A DNA stretch of 64,000 nucleotides from Streptomyces sp. Act143 (lineage in GTDB: Bacteria > Actinomycetota > Actinomycetes > Streptomycetales > Streptomycetaceae): assembly GCF_003143935.1 (NCBI RefSeq), contig NZ_QFRX01000001.1:1002071-1066070 (forward strand), written 5' to 3'. A program made the position numbers and the translations under genes. Numbering within the stretch: the stretch's first letter is position 1; each line of letters begins with the position of its first letter. The notes under the pieces were generated by a model. The model was not told the origin of the DNA. It did no database searches and saw only the letters and a list, made by a program, of their open reading frames with translations. Shown here piece by piece: positions 26,384 through 35,130 of this stretch.

Positions 26384-27484
26384 ATGGAGCACGCACTCAG
26401 TCCCACGACCCTTTCCGAGCTGCGGCGCCCGCGCCGCTATCCGGCGGTGTCCGTGCTGACTCCGACCCATCGCCGGGAGCCCGAGAACACCCAGGACCCG
26501 GTCCGGCTGCGCAATGTCGTGGCCGAGGCCAAGAAGCAGCTGGAAGCCGATCCCGCGGTCCCCCGCGAGCGGCGCATCGACGTCGCCCGCCAGCTCGACC
26601 AGGCCCTCACCGAAGTCGACCTGGCACACGCCGAGGACGGTCTGGTGATCTTCGCCGCGCCGGGTGAGCACCAGGTCTGGTCGCTGGCCCGCAGCGTGCC
26701 CGAACGCGTGGTGCTGTCGGACACCTTCCTCACCCGCAACCTCGTCTCCGCACAGGCCTCCGAGCGGCCCTTCTGGGTTCTGTCGGTCGCCCCCGACCGC
26801 GCCACGCTCTGGAACGGCGGCACGGACCGGGTCGCAGAGGAGCGCATCGCGGGCTTCCCGCTCACCAGGGACCACCGCGAGAACTTCGACGCCGAACGCC
26901 AGGAGCGCATCGGCGACATGCCGAGCACGTTCCGGGACGAGAGCACCCGGCACTTCCTGCGCGACGCCGACACCGCGATGGCGAAGCTCCTCAGGGATCA
27001 GCCACGGCCGCTCTACGTCACCGGCGAGCAGGCGGCGCTGTCCGTCCTGGACGAGGTCGGCACCTGCACCAAGGACGCCGTGCACGTCCCGCACGGCGGA
27101 CTCGCCCACGGCACCCCGGACGCCGTGTGGCAGGCGGTACGGCCACTGCACGAGGCCGAGACCCGCAAGACCACCGCGGCCGTGACCCGGGAGCTGGAGA
27201 CGGCGCGCGGCAGGCGTGCCTTCGCGGCCGGGGTCGACGAGGTCTGGCAGAACGCCCGGGAAGGCCGCGTCCGGCTGCTCGCCGTCGAGGAGAACTTCCG
27301 GATCACCGTGCGTGACACCGGCGGCGACCATCTGGTCCCGGCCGCGAGCGACGACCTCGACGCCCGCGAGGACATCGTGGACGAGATCGTCGAGCAGTGC
27401 CTGGAGACGGGCGCCGACGTGCGCTTCGTACCGGACGGAACCCTGAGCGACGCGCGCGGGATCGCGGGGGTGCTGCGGTACTGA
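26384..27484 (+). CDS. baeRF-family (bacterial archaeo-eukaryotic release-factor-like) protein
   Basis: The protein has 366 residues starting at ATG 26384 (MEHALSPTTLSELRR). It has the layout of baeRF3-type proteins: PAVSVLTPTHRREPENTQDPVRLRN at the N-terminus, a middle domain with FWVLSVAPDRATLWNGG, and a C-terminal domain ending EIVEQCLETGADVRFVPDG with G-I-A-G-V-L-RY. These are distant relatives of eRF1/Pelota and are thought to act at stalled or hibernating ribosomes; the role is not proven. It is divergent from the arginine antiporter. Confidence 0.75.
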   Translation: MEHALSPTTLSELRRPRRYPAVSVLTPTHRREPENTQDPVRLRNVVAEAKKQLEADPAVPRERRIDVARQLDQALTEVDLAHAEDGLVIFAAPGEHQVWSLARSVPERVVLSDTFLTRNLVSAQASERPFWVLSVAPDRATLWNGGTDRVAEERIAGFPLTRDHRENFDAERQERIGDMPSTFRDESTRHFLRDADTAMAKLLRDQPRPLYVTGEQAALSVLDEVGTCTKDAVHVPHGGLAHGTPDAVWQAVRPLHEAETRKTTAAVTRELETARGRRAFAAGVDEVWQNAREGRVRLLAVEENFRITVRDTGGDHLVPAASDDLDAREDIVDEIVEQCLETGADVRFVPDGTLSDARGIAGVLRY

Positions 27485-27527
27485 CATTGAACTCGGGGAC
27501 GACCGCACCGCACGGGAAGGTCCTGAC

Positions 27528-27950
27528 ATGGCGCAGACATCCGGCGGGGGACACCCCGACATCAGCGCACGACGCCTGGGCGGCGGCCTCACGCTCTTCG
27601 CCGGCTGGGCGCTGGAGCTGAGCGGCACGCTCAGCATCCTCCTCGGTGTCGTCGCCGTCACCCGCGACACCATTTTCAGCTCGCCCGACTACACCTACGA
27701 GTTCAGTCTGACGGCGTGGGGCTGGATCCACATCGTCGTCGGCATCGGGCTCGTCGCCGCCGGCCTGGGAGTGCTCCTCGGCAAGAGCTGGGGCACCGGG
27801 GCCGGCGCCGCACTGGGCGCGGTGAGCCTGATCACCCAGTTCATGTTCATCCCCTTCTATCCCCTGTGGTCGATCAGCGTGATGACGCTCGACATCGTCG
27901 CGGTCTGGACCCTGGCCAGAGCCGGCTTCGTGGACGACCGGCGACCTTGA
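27528..27950 (+). CDS. DUF7144-type small membrane protein
   Basis: The protein has 140 residues and four hydrophobic helices (ASPs and Tyr cluster SSPDYTYEFSLTAWGWIHIVVG between helix 1 and 2). The W-G-W-I-H motif and the ending DIVAVWTLARAGFV are typical of a widespread actinobacterial membrane family. It follows the baeRF-like gene after 43 bp on the same strand and is convergent with the SsgA-like gene. Function is unknown. Confidence 0.8.
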   Translation: MAQTSGGGHPDISARRLGGGLTLFAGWALELSGTLSILLGVVAVTRDTIFSSPDYTYEFSLTAWGWIHIVVGIGLVAAGLGVLLGKSWGTGAGAALGAVSLITQFMFIPFYPLWSISVMTLDIVAVWTLARAGFVDDRRP

Positions 27951-27959
27951 CAGGGCCCG

Positions 27960-28373
27960 TCAGACGCTCCCGAACAGCGCGCTCAGCCCGCGTTCGACCT
28001 CCGCGCCGACGTCCTCCTGCCCGGCCGCCACGACGGCGTACGTGCGCAGCAGGAAGCGGCGGAGCGCGGCGGTGTCGAACTGGAGCAGGGCCAGCCCGTA
28101 CGGGGAGTGCAGCTCCACGACCGTACGGGCCCGGCCGCACGGCCACAGGTGCACGTCCCCGCCGCCGGCCGGGCCGCGCAGGCCCGCCTCCAGCAGACCC
28201 CGCGCGAAGCTCCAGGTGACGGTGGAGCCGTCCAGGGAGATCTCCGGCGGGAAGTCGATGTGCACCGCGAGCGGGTCCGCGGAGGTATAGCGGAAGGTCG
28301 CGGCGACGGGCAGCTCCTGCTCGTCGGCCGTGACCAGACGCCCCTTGGCGGACTGCTCGATGGTGATGTCCAT
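27960..28373 (-). CDS. SsgA-like (SALP) sporulation/cell-division regulator
   Basis: The protein has 137 residues, the usual SALP length. Family features are VAATFRYTSADPLAVHIDFP, VTWSFARGLLEAGL, GDVHLWPCGRARTVVELHSPYGLALLQFD and RFLLRTYAVV. SALPs recruit the division and peptidoglycan machinery (SsgB positions FtsZ) during sporulation. Which paralogue this is cannot be decided by eye; the sequence is not obviously SsgB. AGGGGAGACC precedes ATG 28373. Confidence 0.88.
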   Translation of the reverse strand: MDITIEQSAKGRLVTADEQELPVAATFRYTSADPLAVHIDFPPEISLDGSTVTWSFARGLLEAGLRGPAGGGDVHLWPCGRARTVVELHSPYGLALLQFDTAALRRFLLRTYAVVAAGQEDVGAEVERGLSALFGSV

Positions 28374-28474
28374 GGTCGGTCTCCCCTGCGGATCGGAGGG
28401 CGGCCCTCTTGCCGGTACGTCTTTACGACCTCGCAGGTGCCGCCTGCATTACGCGGAGACCCCCATCAATTGCT

Positions 28475-28488
28475 GTGACCTACGTCAC
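28475..28488. promoter_or_regulatory. Crp-like palindrome upstream of the sigma/anti-sigma fusion gene
   Basis: GTGACCTACGTCAC fits the GTG(N6)GNCAC pattern reported for Streptomyces Crp; with its flanks, TGTGA-N6-TCACC is one base from the classical TGTGA-N6-TCACA. It lies 76 bp before the ATG at 28564, in an AT-richer stretch, between the divergent SsgA-like and sigma genes. Binding is inferred from sequence only. Confidence 0.5.
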
Positions 28489-28563
28489 CCATAAAAGGGA
28501 TGTTCGTCATTTAAGGTTACGAACTTGTCCGAACCCACCGCAGGGGACGGGAGAGTTCCTGCC

Positions 28564-30138
28564 ATGTCCGACGGCCCCGCCGCCACGTCCGCGTCCACAC
28601 CCGCGTCCGCCGACTCCTCCATAGCCGCGTACACCCGCGTCTACGAGGAGGAACAGCCGCGCCTGGTCGCCTACGCCCGCTCGCTGACCCGTGACCCCTG
28701 GGTCGCCGAGGACCTGGTGGCCGAGGCGCACTTCCGGGTCTGGCGGCGGCTGTCGGCCGGCCATGAGGTCGACAACGTCCCGGCGTACCTGATGACGACC
28801 GTCCGGCACCTCGCCGCGACGGTCGGCGCCGCCGCGGCCCGTGAGACCCCGCAGGACCCGTGGGCCGCCGAGGGGGTGCAGGTCGGCACCGCCGGGGACG
28901 ACCCGGCCGAGCGGGTCTCCTCCGTGGACCTGCTGGCCCGGGTGCTGGGCCAGCTACCGCAGCGGTGGGTCAAGGCGCTGTGGCTCGCGGAGGCGGAGGA
29001 CGTCCCGCTGGAGGACATCGGCCGCCGCATCGGCACGAAGCGCGGCGCCACCGCCGTACTGCTGCACCGGGCCCGCGAGGGCATGCGCCAGGCGTTCCTG
29101 CGCGCACATCCCGGCACCCCGGCCGACCCGGCGTGCGAAGCGCACTGGGACCGTATGCCCGCCCATGTACGGGAGGCCTCCACACCCCGTCAGTCCGCGC
29201 AGCTCCTCGCGCACCTCGATGACTGCGCCGACTGCCGTGCGCGGCTCGCGGTGCTGATGCGCGCCAACGACCGGCTGCCGGCGCTGGCGGGTCCGGCGCT
29301 GCTGATCTTCGTCCTGGGCGGCTCGGGCAAGTTCCTGCTGCCGCTCGCGGCCGGGTCGGCGGGCGCGGGTGCCGCCGCGGCCTCGGGCTCCGGGGCGCAC
29401 GGGGGCGGCGGTCTGCTGCATGCCGCACGCCATGTCGTGACCGGCGGGTCCAAGGTACCCGGCGCTGCGATGACCGCGATCGGCGCGACGGTGGCAGGCG
29501 CGGCGGTCGTGGCCGGGATCGTGCTGAGCAGCGCGGGTCACTCGACGCCGGTACCGCAGCAGCGGGCGGCGACGGTGCAGAGCACACCCGCGCAGACACA
29601 GGAGGCGGCGCCGACGGAAGCGCGGGCGAACGGCGTGGTCGGCGACGACTCGCCGCCCGCCGCCGCGCCGGAGGCACCTCAGGCAGCGCCCGCTGAGGAG
29701 GGGACGGTCGCTGCGGAGGTGTCCACTCCGGCCGCAACTCCGACTCCGACTTCGGCTCCGACTCCGACTTCGACTCCGGCTTCAACTCTGTTTTCAGCGC
29801 CGACTGCGACTCCGGCTCAGGAGACGACAGCCGAGCCCGAGGCCACGGCGTCCGAGCCGGAGCCGGTCACACCTGTGGCGACACCGCCCTCGATGGAAGC
29901 GACGCCCCCAGCACCGCCGACGCCCCCCACCCCGGCACCTGTCACATCCACGCCTACGCCCGCCCTCACGCCCACGCCGGCCCCCACCCCGACACCCATC
30001 GCGTCCACACCCACGACACCGACATCCGTCGACCCGACCCCCGCCGATCCCACCCCCGTGGACCCGACTCCCGAGCCCACCTCCCCGTCCCGGATCTGCG
30101 TCTGGCACGGCCCTGTCCTGATGTGTTACGCCTCTTAG
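28564..30138 (+). CDS. ECF sigma factor fused to zinc-finger anti-sigma-like and membrane/stalk regions
   Basis: In the 524-residue product, sigma region 2 (about 20-85) and region 4 (about 120-180) are followed by an anti-sigma-type zinc finger (H217-x3-C221-x2-C224, HLDDCADC). A hydrophobic stretch lies at about 240-270 and a membrane helix at about 298-323. The last 190 residues are Pro/Thr-rich repeats ending RICVWHGPVLMCYAS with two cysteines. This resembles ECF families with large membrane-anchored C-terminal extensions (ECF52/53-like). Regulation would involve release of the sigma part by proteolysis. GGGAGAG supports ATG 28564 over TTG 28525. A Crp-like site is upstream. Confidence 0.85.
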   Translation: MSDGPAATSASTPASADSSIAAYTRVYEEEQPRLVAYARSLTRDPWVAEDLVAEAHFRVWRRLSAGHEVDNVPAYLMTTVRHLAATVGAAAARETPQDPWAAEGVQVGTAGDDPAERVSSVDLLARVLGQLPQRWVKALWLAEAEDVPLEDIGRRIGTKRGATAVLLHRAREGMRQAFLRAHPGTPADPACEAHWDRMPAHVREASTPRQSAQLLAHLDDCADCRARLAVLMRANDRLPALAGPALLIFVLGGSGKFLLPLAAGSAGAGAAAASGSGAHGGGGLLHAARHVVTGGSKVPGAAMTAIGATVAGAAVVAGIVLSSAGHSTPVPQQRAATVQSTPAQTQEAAPTEARANGVVGDDSPPAAAPEAPQAAPAEEGTVAAEVSTPAATPTPTSAPTPTSTPASTLFSAPTATPAQETTAEPEATASEPEPVTPVATPPSMEATPPAPPTPPTPAPVTSTPTPALTPTPAPTPTPIASTPTTPTSVDPTPADPTPVDPTPEPTSPSRICVWHGPVLMCYAS

Positions 30139-30401
30139 AACACCCGCCCGTCGAACACACAAATGAATCCGCACACGAAAGCCTCGACGCTCCGTCAACT
30201 CACGTACGCTCACTACGACTTGCCCCAAAGGCGGCGTACATCATTCGGATGGCGAAACCGCTCCGTGAAGACTGTGGCATATGCCAGAAGCACCACCGTA
30301 TCGTGTGTTGCCAAATCCCTTACAGGGCGTCGCGGGCTGTGCAACAGTCGTAACGGTCCCTCCGCCCGCCTTGGTCGTACCGTCCCGCATCGGAGTGCGT
30401 C

Positions 30402-31826
30402 ATGCCGTCCCACCTCTCCGCGGACCGCCCAGCCGCCCAACCACCCGGGCGCGGCTCGGTCGACGCGCTGATATCGCAGGCGCGGCGGCTCAAGGGCGAC
30501 GTGGACGCCGTACGGCGGGACGCCCAGGAGGACGGATCGGACCCGCAGGGACGCTGGCAGCGCGCGCTCTACGACCTGGCACTGCACCAACTCGACGACC
30601 TCGACGAGCACTTGGCCCAACTGCGGGACGGCCCCGCCCTCGCCGGGCCCGCCGATCCCGCGCCCGCCGAGCAGCCCGCGCCGGCCCCCGCCCGCGGCTC
30701 CCTGCTCAGCAGGGTGGGCAGCGCGGAATGGAACCTGCTGACGGACGAGGCGAGTTGGTCCGGAGAGCTCTATCAGATCCTGGGCCGCGACCCGGCCGCT
30801 CCCCCGCTCACCCTCGACGAGCTGCCGGCCCTGGTCCTCGACGAGGACCGGCCGAAGCTGACCTCGATGGTCACGGACTGTCTTGTCGACGCCAGGCCCA
30901 TCGACGGCGAGTTCCGCGTGCTGCACCCGGACGGCGCCGTGCGCACGGTGCACATGATGGGCGAGCCCGTACTCGCCCCGGACGGCAGCACCGCTTCCAT
31001 GTGGGCCGTGCTGCGGGACGTCAGCGAACTGCGCCGCAGTCAGAAGGTGGTGAGCGAGACGCATGACTCGCTGCAGCGCCACCGGCACCGCGCGCAGACC
31101 GAGCACCGGCTCGCGGTCGAGCTGCAGGCGGCCGTGCTGCCGCCGTGGCGCGGTTCCCTGCGGCTCCCGCGGCAGGGGCCGGAAACTCTGGATCTGGCGG
31201 CCCACTATCTGCCGTCGTCGACGAACGCTCGCATCGGCGGCGACTGGTACGACGCCCTCCAACTCGCCGGCGGCGACCTGCTGCTCAGCGTCGGCGATCT
31301 CACCGGACACGGCGTCGCCGTGACGTCCGGCATGGCGACGCTGCTCGGCGCCGTACGCGGCATGGCGATGGCGGGCACCGAGCCGGGGCAGCTGCTGTCC
31401 TGGCTGAACCAGTTACTCGACACCACCGCTCAACCGGCCCTGGGCAGCACCGTCTGCTGCCGGTACCGCCCCGAGACCCGCACGCTGACCTGGGCGCAAG
31501 CCGGGCACCCCGCCCCGCTGCTGTTCCGCAACGGGACGGGGCGCAGGCTGAGCGCACCGGACGGCGTCCTGCTAGGCGCGACCTCGGGTGCCGTCTACGA
31601 ACAGGCCGAAGAGCCTCTCGAGGCCGGCGACCTGCTGGTACTGCACACCGAACAACTGGTGCCCGGGCACCACGGCACGGAGGCCGTGAACCGTCTCCTC
31701 GACCTGGCCCCGCGCTTCGACGAGACGTGCACCGCACAGGACTGTGTACGGATGGTCGTGGAGGAGTTCGGCGAGACCGAGCGCACGGACGACGCCTGCG
31801 TACTCATCGCAAGGGTGACCCACTGA
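30402..31826 (+). CDS. PAS-domain SpoIIE-family (PP2C) serine/threonine phosphatase
   Basis: The protein has 474 residues. The N-terminal about 60 residues are helical and probably coiled (ISQARRLKGDVDAVRRDAQED). A PAS domain at about 105-205 (SAEWNLLTDEASWSGELYQILGRD, HMMGEPVLAPDGS) follows. The phosphatase domain has IGGDWYDALQLAGGDLLLSVGDLTGHGVAVTSGMA and RTDDACVLIARV, with the metal-binding Asp residues. Such proteins dephosphorylate anti-sigma antagonists. No partner RsbV/W genes are next to it. The 263-bp gap before it shows no gene. Confidence 0.92.
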   Translation: MPSHLSADRPAAQPPGRGSVDALISQARRLKGDVDAVRRDAQEDGSDPQGRWQRALYDLALHQLDDLDEHLAQLRDGPALAGPADPAPAEQPAPAPARGSLLSRVGSAEWNLLTDEASWSGELYQILGRDPAAPPLTLDELPALVLDEDRPKLTSMVTDCLVDARPIDGEFRVLHPDGAVRTVHMMGEPVLAPDGSTASMWAVLRDVSELRRSQKVVSETHDSLQRHRHRAQTEHRLAVELQAAVLPPWRGSLRLPRQGPETLDLAAHYLPSSTNARIGGDWYDALQLAGGDLLLSVGDLTGHGVAVTSGMATLLGAVRGMAMAGTEPGQLLSWLNQLLDTTAQPALGSTVCCRYRPETRTLTWAQAGHPAPLLFRNGTGRRLSAPDGVLLGATSGAVYEQAEEPLEAGDLLVLHTEQLVPGHHGTEAVNRLLDLAPRFDETCTAQDCVRMVVEEFGETERTDDACVLIARVTH

Positions 31827-31919
31827 GCCCGAAAGCACCGCACAAGGCCAGAAGGCGGCTCGCAGGCTGGGCCTGACGGCACCTCAGAGGTTCAGTGTGA
31901 GGTTCAGCGCACAAGCCCC

Positions 31920-33410
31920 CTATGCCCGTGCGCTGTTGCCACCCTTCACCTGCTTCGGCAGGGCCAGCTTGATCTCCTCCCTCAACTCGTGGATCTTCGG
32001 GTAGCTGGAGTACTCGGCGGTGAGCCGGTACATCTGGCGCAGCCGGTCCCAGGTGCGGTGCGAGGAGTTGGAACCCATCGACACCAGGGCCAGCCGGGCG
32101 TACGTACCGCCCTGTTCCGGGTCGTCCGCGATGAAGCAGGCGGAGGCCATCGACAGGAAGTCGAAGATCTTCGACCGCTGCCGCCCGTCGACCCGCAGGG
32201 CCAGGGCCTTCTCCGCGTAGTGCTGGGCGTGCACGGCCGCGCCGGGCTCGTGCTCCGCGAGCGTGCGGTAGGCCAGGGCCTGCATGCCGTACAGGTCCTC
32301 CTCCTTGAACATCTGCATCCAGCTCGGCGGCGGCACGTCGCTGCGGTCGGAGACGAAGAGGTCCTCCGCCTGGCCGAGCGTGCGGCGCATCGCCTGCCCC
32401 TTGCCCATGGACGCCTGCGCCCAGGCCTCCACGGTGTAGAGCATCGCCATGGTCCGCGGCAGCACTTCGTCGCCGGAACCGGACTGGGCGAGCTTCATCA
32501 GGTCGAGTGCGTCGTCGGGCCGGCCCAGGTGCACCATCTGGCGAGCCGCTCTGGAGAGCGCCTCCCCGGCGCGGGGCCGGTCACCGCCCTCACGGGCCGC
32601 ATGGGCGGCGATGACGAAGTACTTCTGGGCCGTGGGCTCCAGGCCGACGTCGTGCGACATCCAGCCCGCGAGAACGGCGAGGTTGGCGGCGACGCCCCAC
32701 AGGCGCCGCTGGAGATGGTCGGGGTGACGGTAGGCGAGCATGCCGCCCACCTCGTTGAGTTGGCCCACGACTGCCTTGCGCTGCAGCCCGCCACCGCGGG
32801 CCGCGTCCCACGCCCGGAACACCTCGACCGAGCGCTCCAGTTCCTCGATCTCCTGCGACCCGATGGGGGCGGCCTCGTAGCGGTCGAACCCAGCGGGGTC
32901 GGCGTGCAGAGGATCGTCGAGCTGGGGGGCGTCGGCCGTGAGGGCCGGATCGGTGTGGAGCCAGTCGTGCATGGCGCTGCTGAGTGCGGATCCTGCGGCG
33001 AGCGCGGCACCCGCGCCCACCAAGCCGCGTCGGTTGAGCATGAGGTCCATTCCCGTGAATTCGGTGAGGACCGCAGCAGTCCGCTCGGGCGCCCACGGCA
33101 CACCGTCGGGATGTTCCGCATTCCCGCCGCCCTGCCGTTTCCCCGCACGCCCGTGCCGGACCAGACCGAGGTCCTCGATGGTCACGACACGGCCGAGACG
33201 CTCGGTGAACAGGGCAGCCAGCACCCGCGGTACGGGATCGCGCGGGATCTCTCCCATGTCGATCCAGCGCCGCACCCGCGAGGTGTCGGTCGACAGCTGG
33301 GGGTGGCCCATGGCCGCCGCCTGCCGGTTGACCAGCCTCGCGAGTTCACCCTTGGACCAGCCGGCCAGGCCGAACAGGTCCGAAAGGCGGGTGTTGGGTT
33401 GTCCGCTCAC
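31920..33410 (-). CDS. NsdA/NsdB-family TPR-like developmental regulator
   Basis: The protein has 496 residues. Its N-terminal HTH-like segment (LFGLAGWSKGELARLVNRQAAAMG, DTSRVRRWIDMGEIPRDPVPRVLAALF) and a long helical, TPR-like C-terminus match the Streptomyces NsdA-type proteins. NsdA negatively affects sporulation and antibiotic production. The neighbours are not those I remember for S. coelicolor nsdA, so it may be a paralogue; no symbol is given. Start is GTG 33410 (MSGQPN). Repeats and a hairpin lie just upstream at 33446-33501. Confidence 0.8.
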   Translation of the reverse strand: MSGQPNTRLSDLFGLAGWSKGELARLVNRQAAAMGHPQLSTDTSRVRRWIDMGEIPRDPVPRVLAALFTERLGRVVTIEDLGLVRHGRAGKRQGGGNAEHPDGVPWAPERTAAVLTEFTGMDLMLNRRGLVGAGAALAAGSALSSAMHDWLHTDPALTADAPQLDDPLHADPAGFDRYEAAPIGSQEIEELERSVEVFRAWDAARGGGLQRKAVVGQLNEVGGMLAYRHPDHLQRRLWGVAANLAVLAGWMSHDVGLEPTAQKYFVIAAHAAREGGDRPRAGEALSRAARQMVHLGRPDDALDLMKLAQSGSGDEVLPRTMAMLYTVEAWAQASMGKGQAMRRTLGQAEDLFVSDRSDVPPPSWMQMFKEEDLYGMQALAYRTLAEHEPGAAVHAQHYAEKALALRVDGRQRSKIFDFLSMASACFIADDPEQGGTYARLALVSMGSNSSHRTWDRLRQMYRLTAEYSSYPKIHELREEIKLALPKQVKGGNSARA

Positions 33411-33445
33411 GTCAAGCCCCCAGGTTCTCGGCTGAGTTGACAGTA

Positions 33446-33501
33446 GCCCGGCGAGAGTTGCCGGGCGACTATTCGCCAGGGTTCGCCAGGGTGCGCCAGA
33501 T
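33446..33501. repeat. Hairpin plus 10-bp tandem repeats upstream of the NsdA-like gene
   Basis: GCCCGGC (33446-33452) pairs with GCCGGGC (33460-33466). Two identical TTCGCCAGGG units (33472-33491) and a third degenerate copy (33492-33501) follow. Together they lie 36-91 bp upstream of the GTG at 33410 and could be its control region. Confidence 0.5.
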
Positions 33502-33633
33502 GGTGTGCCACTGGCCGTCGGGTGTCAGGTAGGAACGCGCCACCCCGACCCGGCCGCTGCCATATGACGGGTGCATTCCCCAGGGTGCACCCGGGCGGCC
33601 GGGCCGGGTAGCGCGACAGCGCAACGTACGTGA

Positions 33634-33685
33634 TTGCGCAGGCACGACTGTTGGCGCAGACACATTTGTTGCGCAGACACACCTG
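33634..33685. repeat. Three iteron-like direct repeats upstream of the phosphotransferase gene
   Basis: Units are TTGCGCAGGCACGACTG (33634-33650), TTGGCGCAGACACATTTG (33651-33668) and TTGCGCAGACACACCTG (33669-33685), 17-18 bp each and abutting. A half unit CTGGCACAC follows. They end 33 bp before the ATG at 33719. Spacing near 1.7 helical turns suggests cooperative binding of one regulator. The 308-bp gap 33411-33718 holds this array and the repeats at 33446-33501 but no gene. Confidence 0.65.
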
Positions 33686-33718
33686 TACTGCTGGCACACG
33701 AAGGGATCTGTTTCGCCC

Positions 33719-34858
33719 ATGTACGCAGCATCGTCCTCCGTGTCCGCCCCGCCCCGGCCGCTGCAGCCCCGCCCGGCGGGCAGCGGCCCCTACCTCGACC
33801 CCGCTCGCCCGGCGGCCCCCGTGCTCGGTGCCGGCAGGACGCGGCGCGTGCCGGGGATCGGTACCCAACCGCTCAGCGGGAGACTCGACTTGTCCGGCCC
33901 TCAGGGCGCGCAGTTGCGTGCGGCGATCGCGTCGGTGCACCGGATCTGCCCGGAGTTCGCTCCGGTGCAGGTGCTGCGCCGCAGCGGACGCTCCGTCCTC
34001 CTGGTGGGGACGACCGGACGCAGCACGGCCGTCGCGAAGTGTTTACTGGACCACTCCCCGGTGTGGGCCGAGCGGATCCGCCACGAGATAGCGGCGTACC
34101 GTTCGTTCGTCCGGCAGCGCCCGCCCGTGCGGGTGCCCCGGCTGATCGCGGCGGACCCGGACAACTGCACCCTGGTGATCGAGCGGATGCCGGGCCGGGT
34201 GGCGGCCCTGCACCGGCACCCGACGGAGGCGCCGCCGCGGGCGGACATCCGGGCGGCACTCGGCGCGATCTGCCGGCTCAACGCCTGGCGCCCCCCGGCG
34301 GGCACCTTCGACGCCCCGCTGGACTACGCGGCCCGCATCTCCCGCTATCACGAGCTGGGGCTGCTCACCGACCGCGACATGGGCGACCTCCAGAAACTGC
34401 TGCACGGCATCGCGCACTCCGCGGGCCGGCAGGGCATGGGCCAGTTCTGCCACGGCGACGCACTTCTCTCGAACATCCTCCTCTCACCGGCCGGTCCAGT
34501 GCTGGTGGACTGGGAGCACGCGGGCTGGTACCTGCCGGGGTACGACCTGGCGACGCTGTGGTCGGTGCTCGGGGACGCCCCGGCGGCCCGTCGTCAGATC
34601 AGCCAGATCGCACAGTCGGCGGGCCTGGCCTCGCGCGACGCGTTCCTGGTCAACCTGATGCTCGTACTGACCCGTGAGATCCGTACCTACGAGACGGCCG
34701 TGCAGCGTTCGATGCACGACACGACCCCGGCGGCACCGGGGGTGGCCCACCCAGGTGCTGCGCCGTCCGGCGAGGAACAGCGGCTGCTGCTGAGGCGGCT
34801 GCACGACGACTGCCAGCTGGCCCGGCGGGCCGTACGCGCGGCGGTCGGGACTCGCTGA
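33719..34858 (+). CDS. APH-family phosphotransferase-like protein
   Basis: The 379-residue product has a disordered N-terminus of about 60 residues, then a kinase-like fold. The ATP-binding Lys is in [11 protein letters not shown] and the catalytic loop is [14 protein letters not shown]. The metal-binding Asp is in [21 protein letters not shown]. The family phosphorylates small molecules. Adjacency to an NsdA-type gene and three iteron-like repeats upstream suggest a regulated, possibly developmental role. ATG 33719 follows GAAGGGAT at some distance; the substrate is unknown. Confidence 0.85.
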   Translation: MYAASSSVSAPPRPLQPRPAGSGPYLDPARPAAPVLGAGRTRRVPGIGTQPLSGRLDLSGPQGAQLRAAIASVHRICPEFAPVQVLRRSGRSVLLVGTTGRSTAVAKCLLDHSPVWAERIRHEIAAYRSFVRQRPPVRVPRLIAADPDNCTLVIERMPGRVAALHRHPTEAPPRADIRAALGAICRLNAWRPPAGTFDAPLDYAARISRYHELGLLTDRDMGDLQKLLHGIAHSAGRQGMGQFCHGDALLSNILLSPAGPVLVDWEHAGWYLPGYDLATLWSVLGDAPAARRQISQIAQSAGLASRDAFLVNLMLVLTREIRTYETAVQRSMHDTTPAAPGVAHPGAAPSGEEQRLLLRRLHDDCQLARRAVRAAVGTR

Positions 34859-34867
34859 CGGGGACGG

Positions 34868-34908
34868 AGGTCCGCGGTGCGCCAGGGACAGCCGCGCGCC
34901 GCGGACCT
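34868..34908 (+). terminator. Stem-loop terminator after the phosphotransferase gene
   Basis: AGGTCCGCGG (34868-34877) pairs perfectly with CCGCGGACCT (34899-34908) ten bases after the stop codon at 34858. Nothing else with gene character is seen up to 35130 apart from the ribosome site of the next gene. Confidence 0.65.
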
Positions 34909-35130
34909 TCGTATGTCCGCTCACCGTCTCCCTGCTGAGCGGACCATTGGTGTACGCCACTGACGCCCCGCAGGCACGCGGGCCGCCGCCACGAAACTCC
35001 CGCATCCCCTGGTTGACGAGGGAATTCGCCCTCTCCTGGGCATGATTGACGGATCGTCGGCAAGCCGGTACCACTGACGCACGCCCGGCCCCGCACGGCT
35101 CATCGCGCCCGACCGTCCCAGGAGGCTGCA

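Noticed and set aside
13260..33685. A common regulon joining the GCGCGTAGACAC and GCGCAGACACA repeats
   Set aside because: The cores differ by an insertion and in spacing (25 versus 17-18 bp); similarity may be chance in GC-rich DNA.
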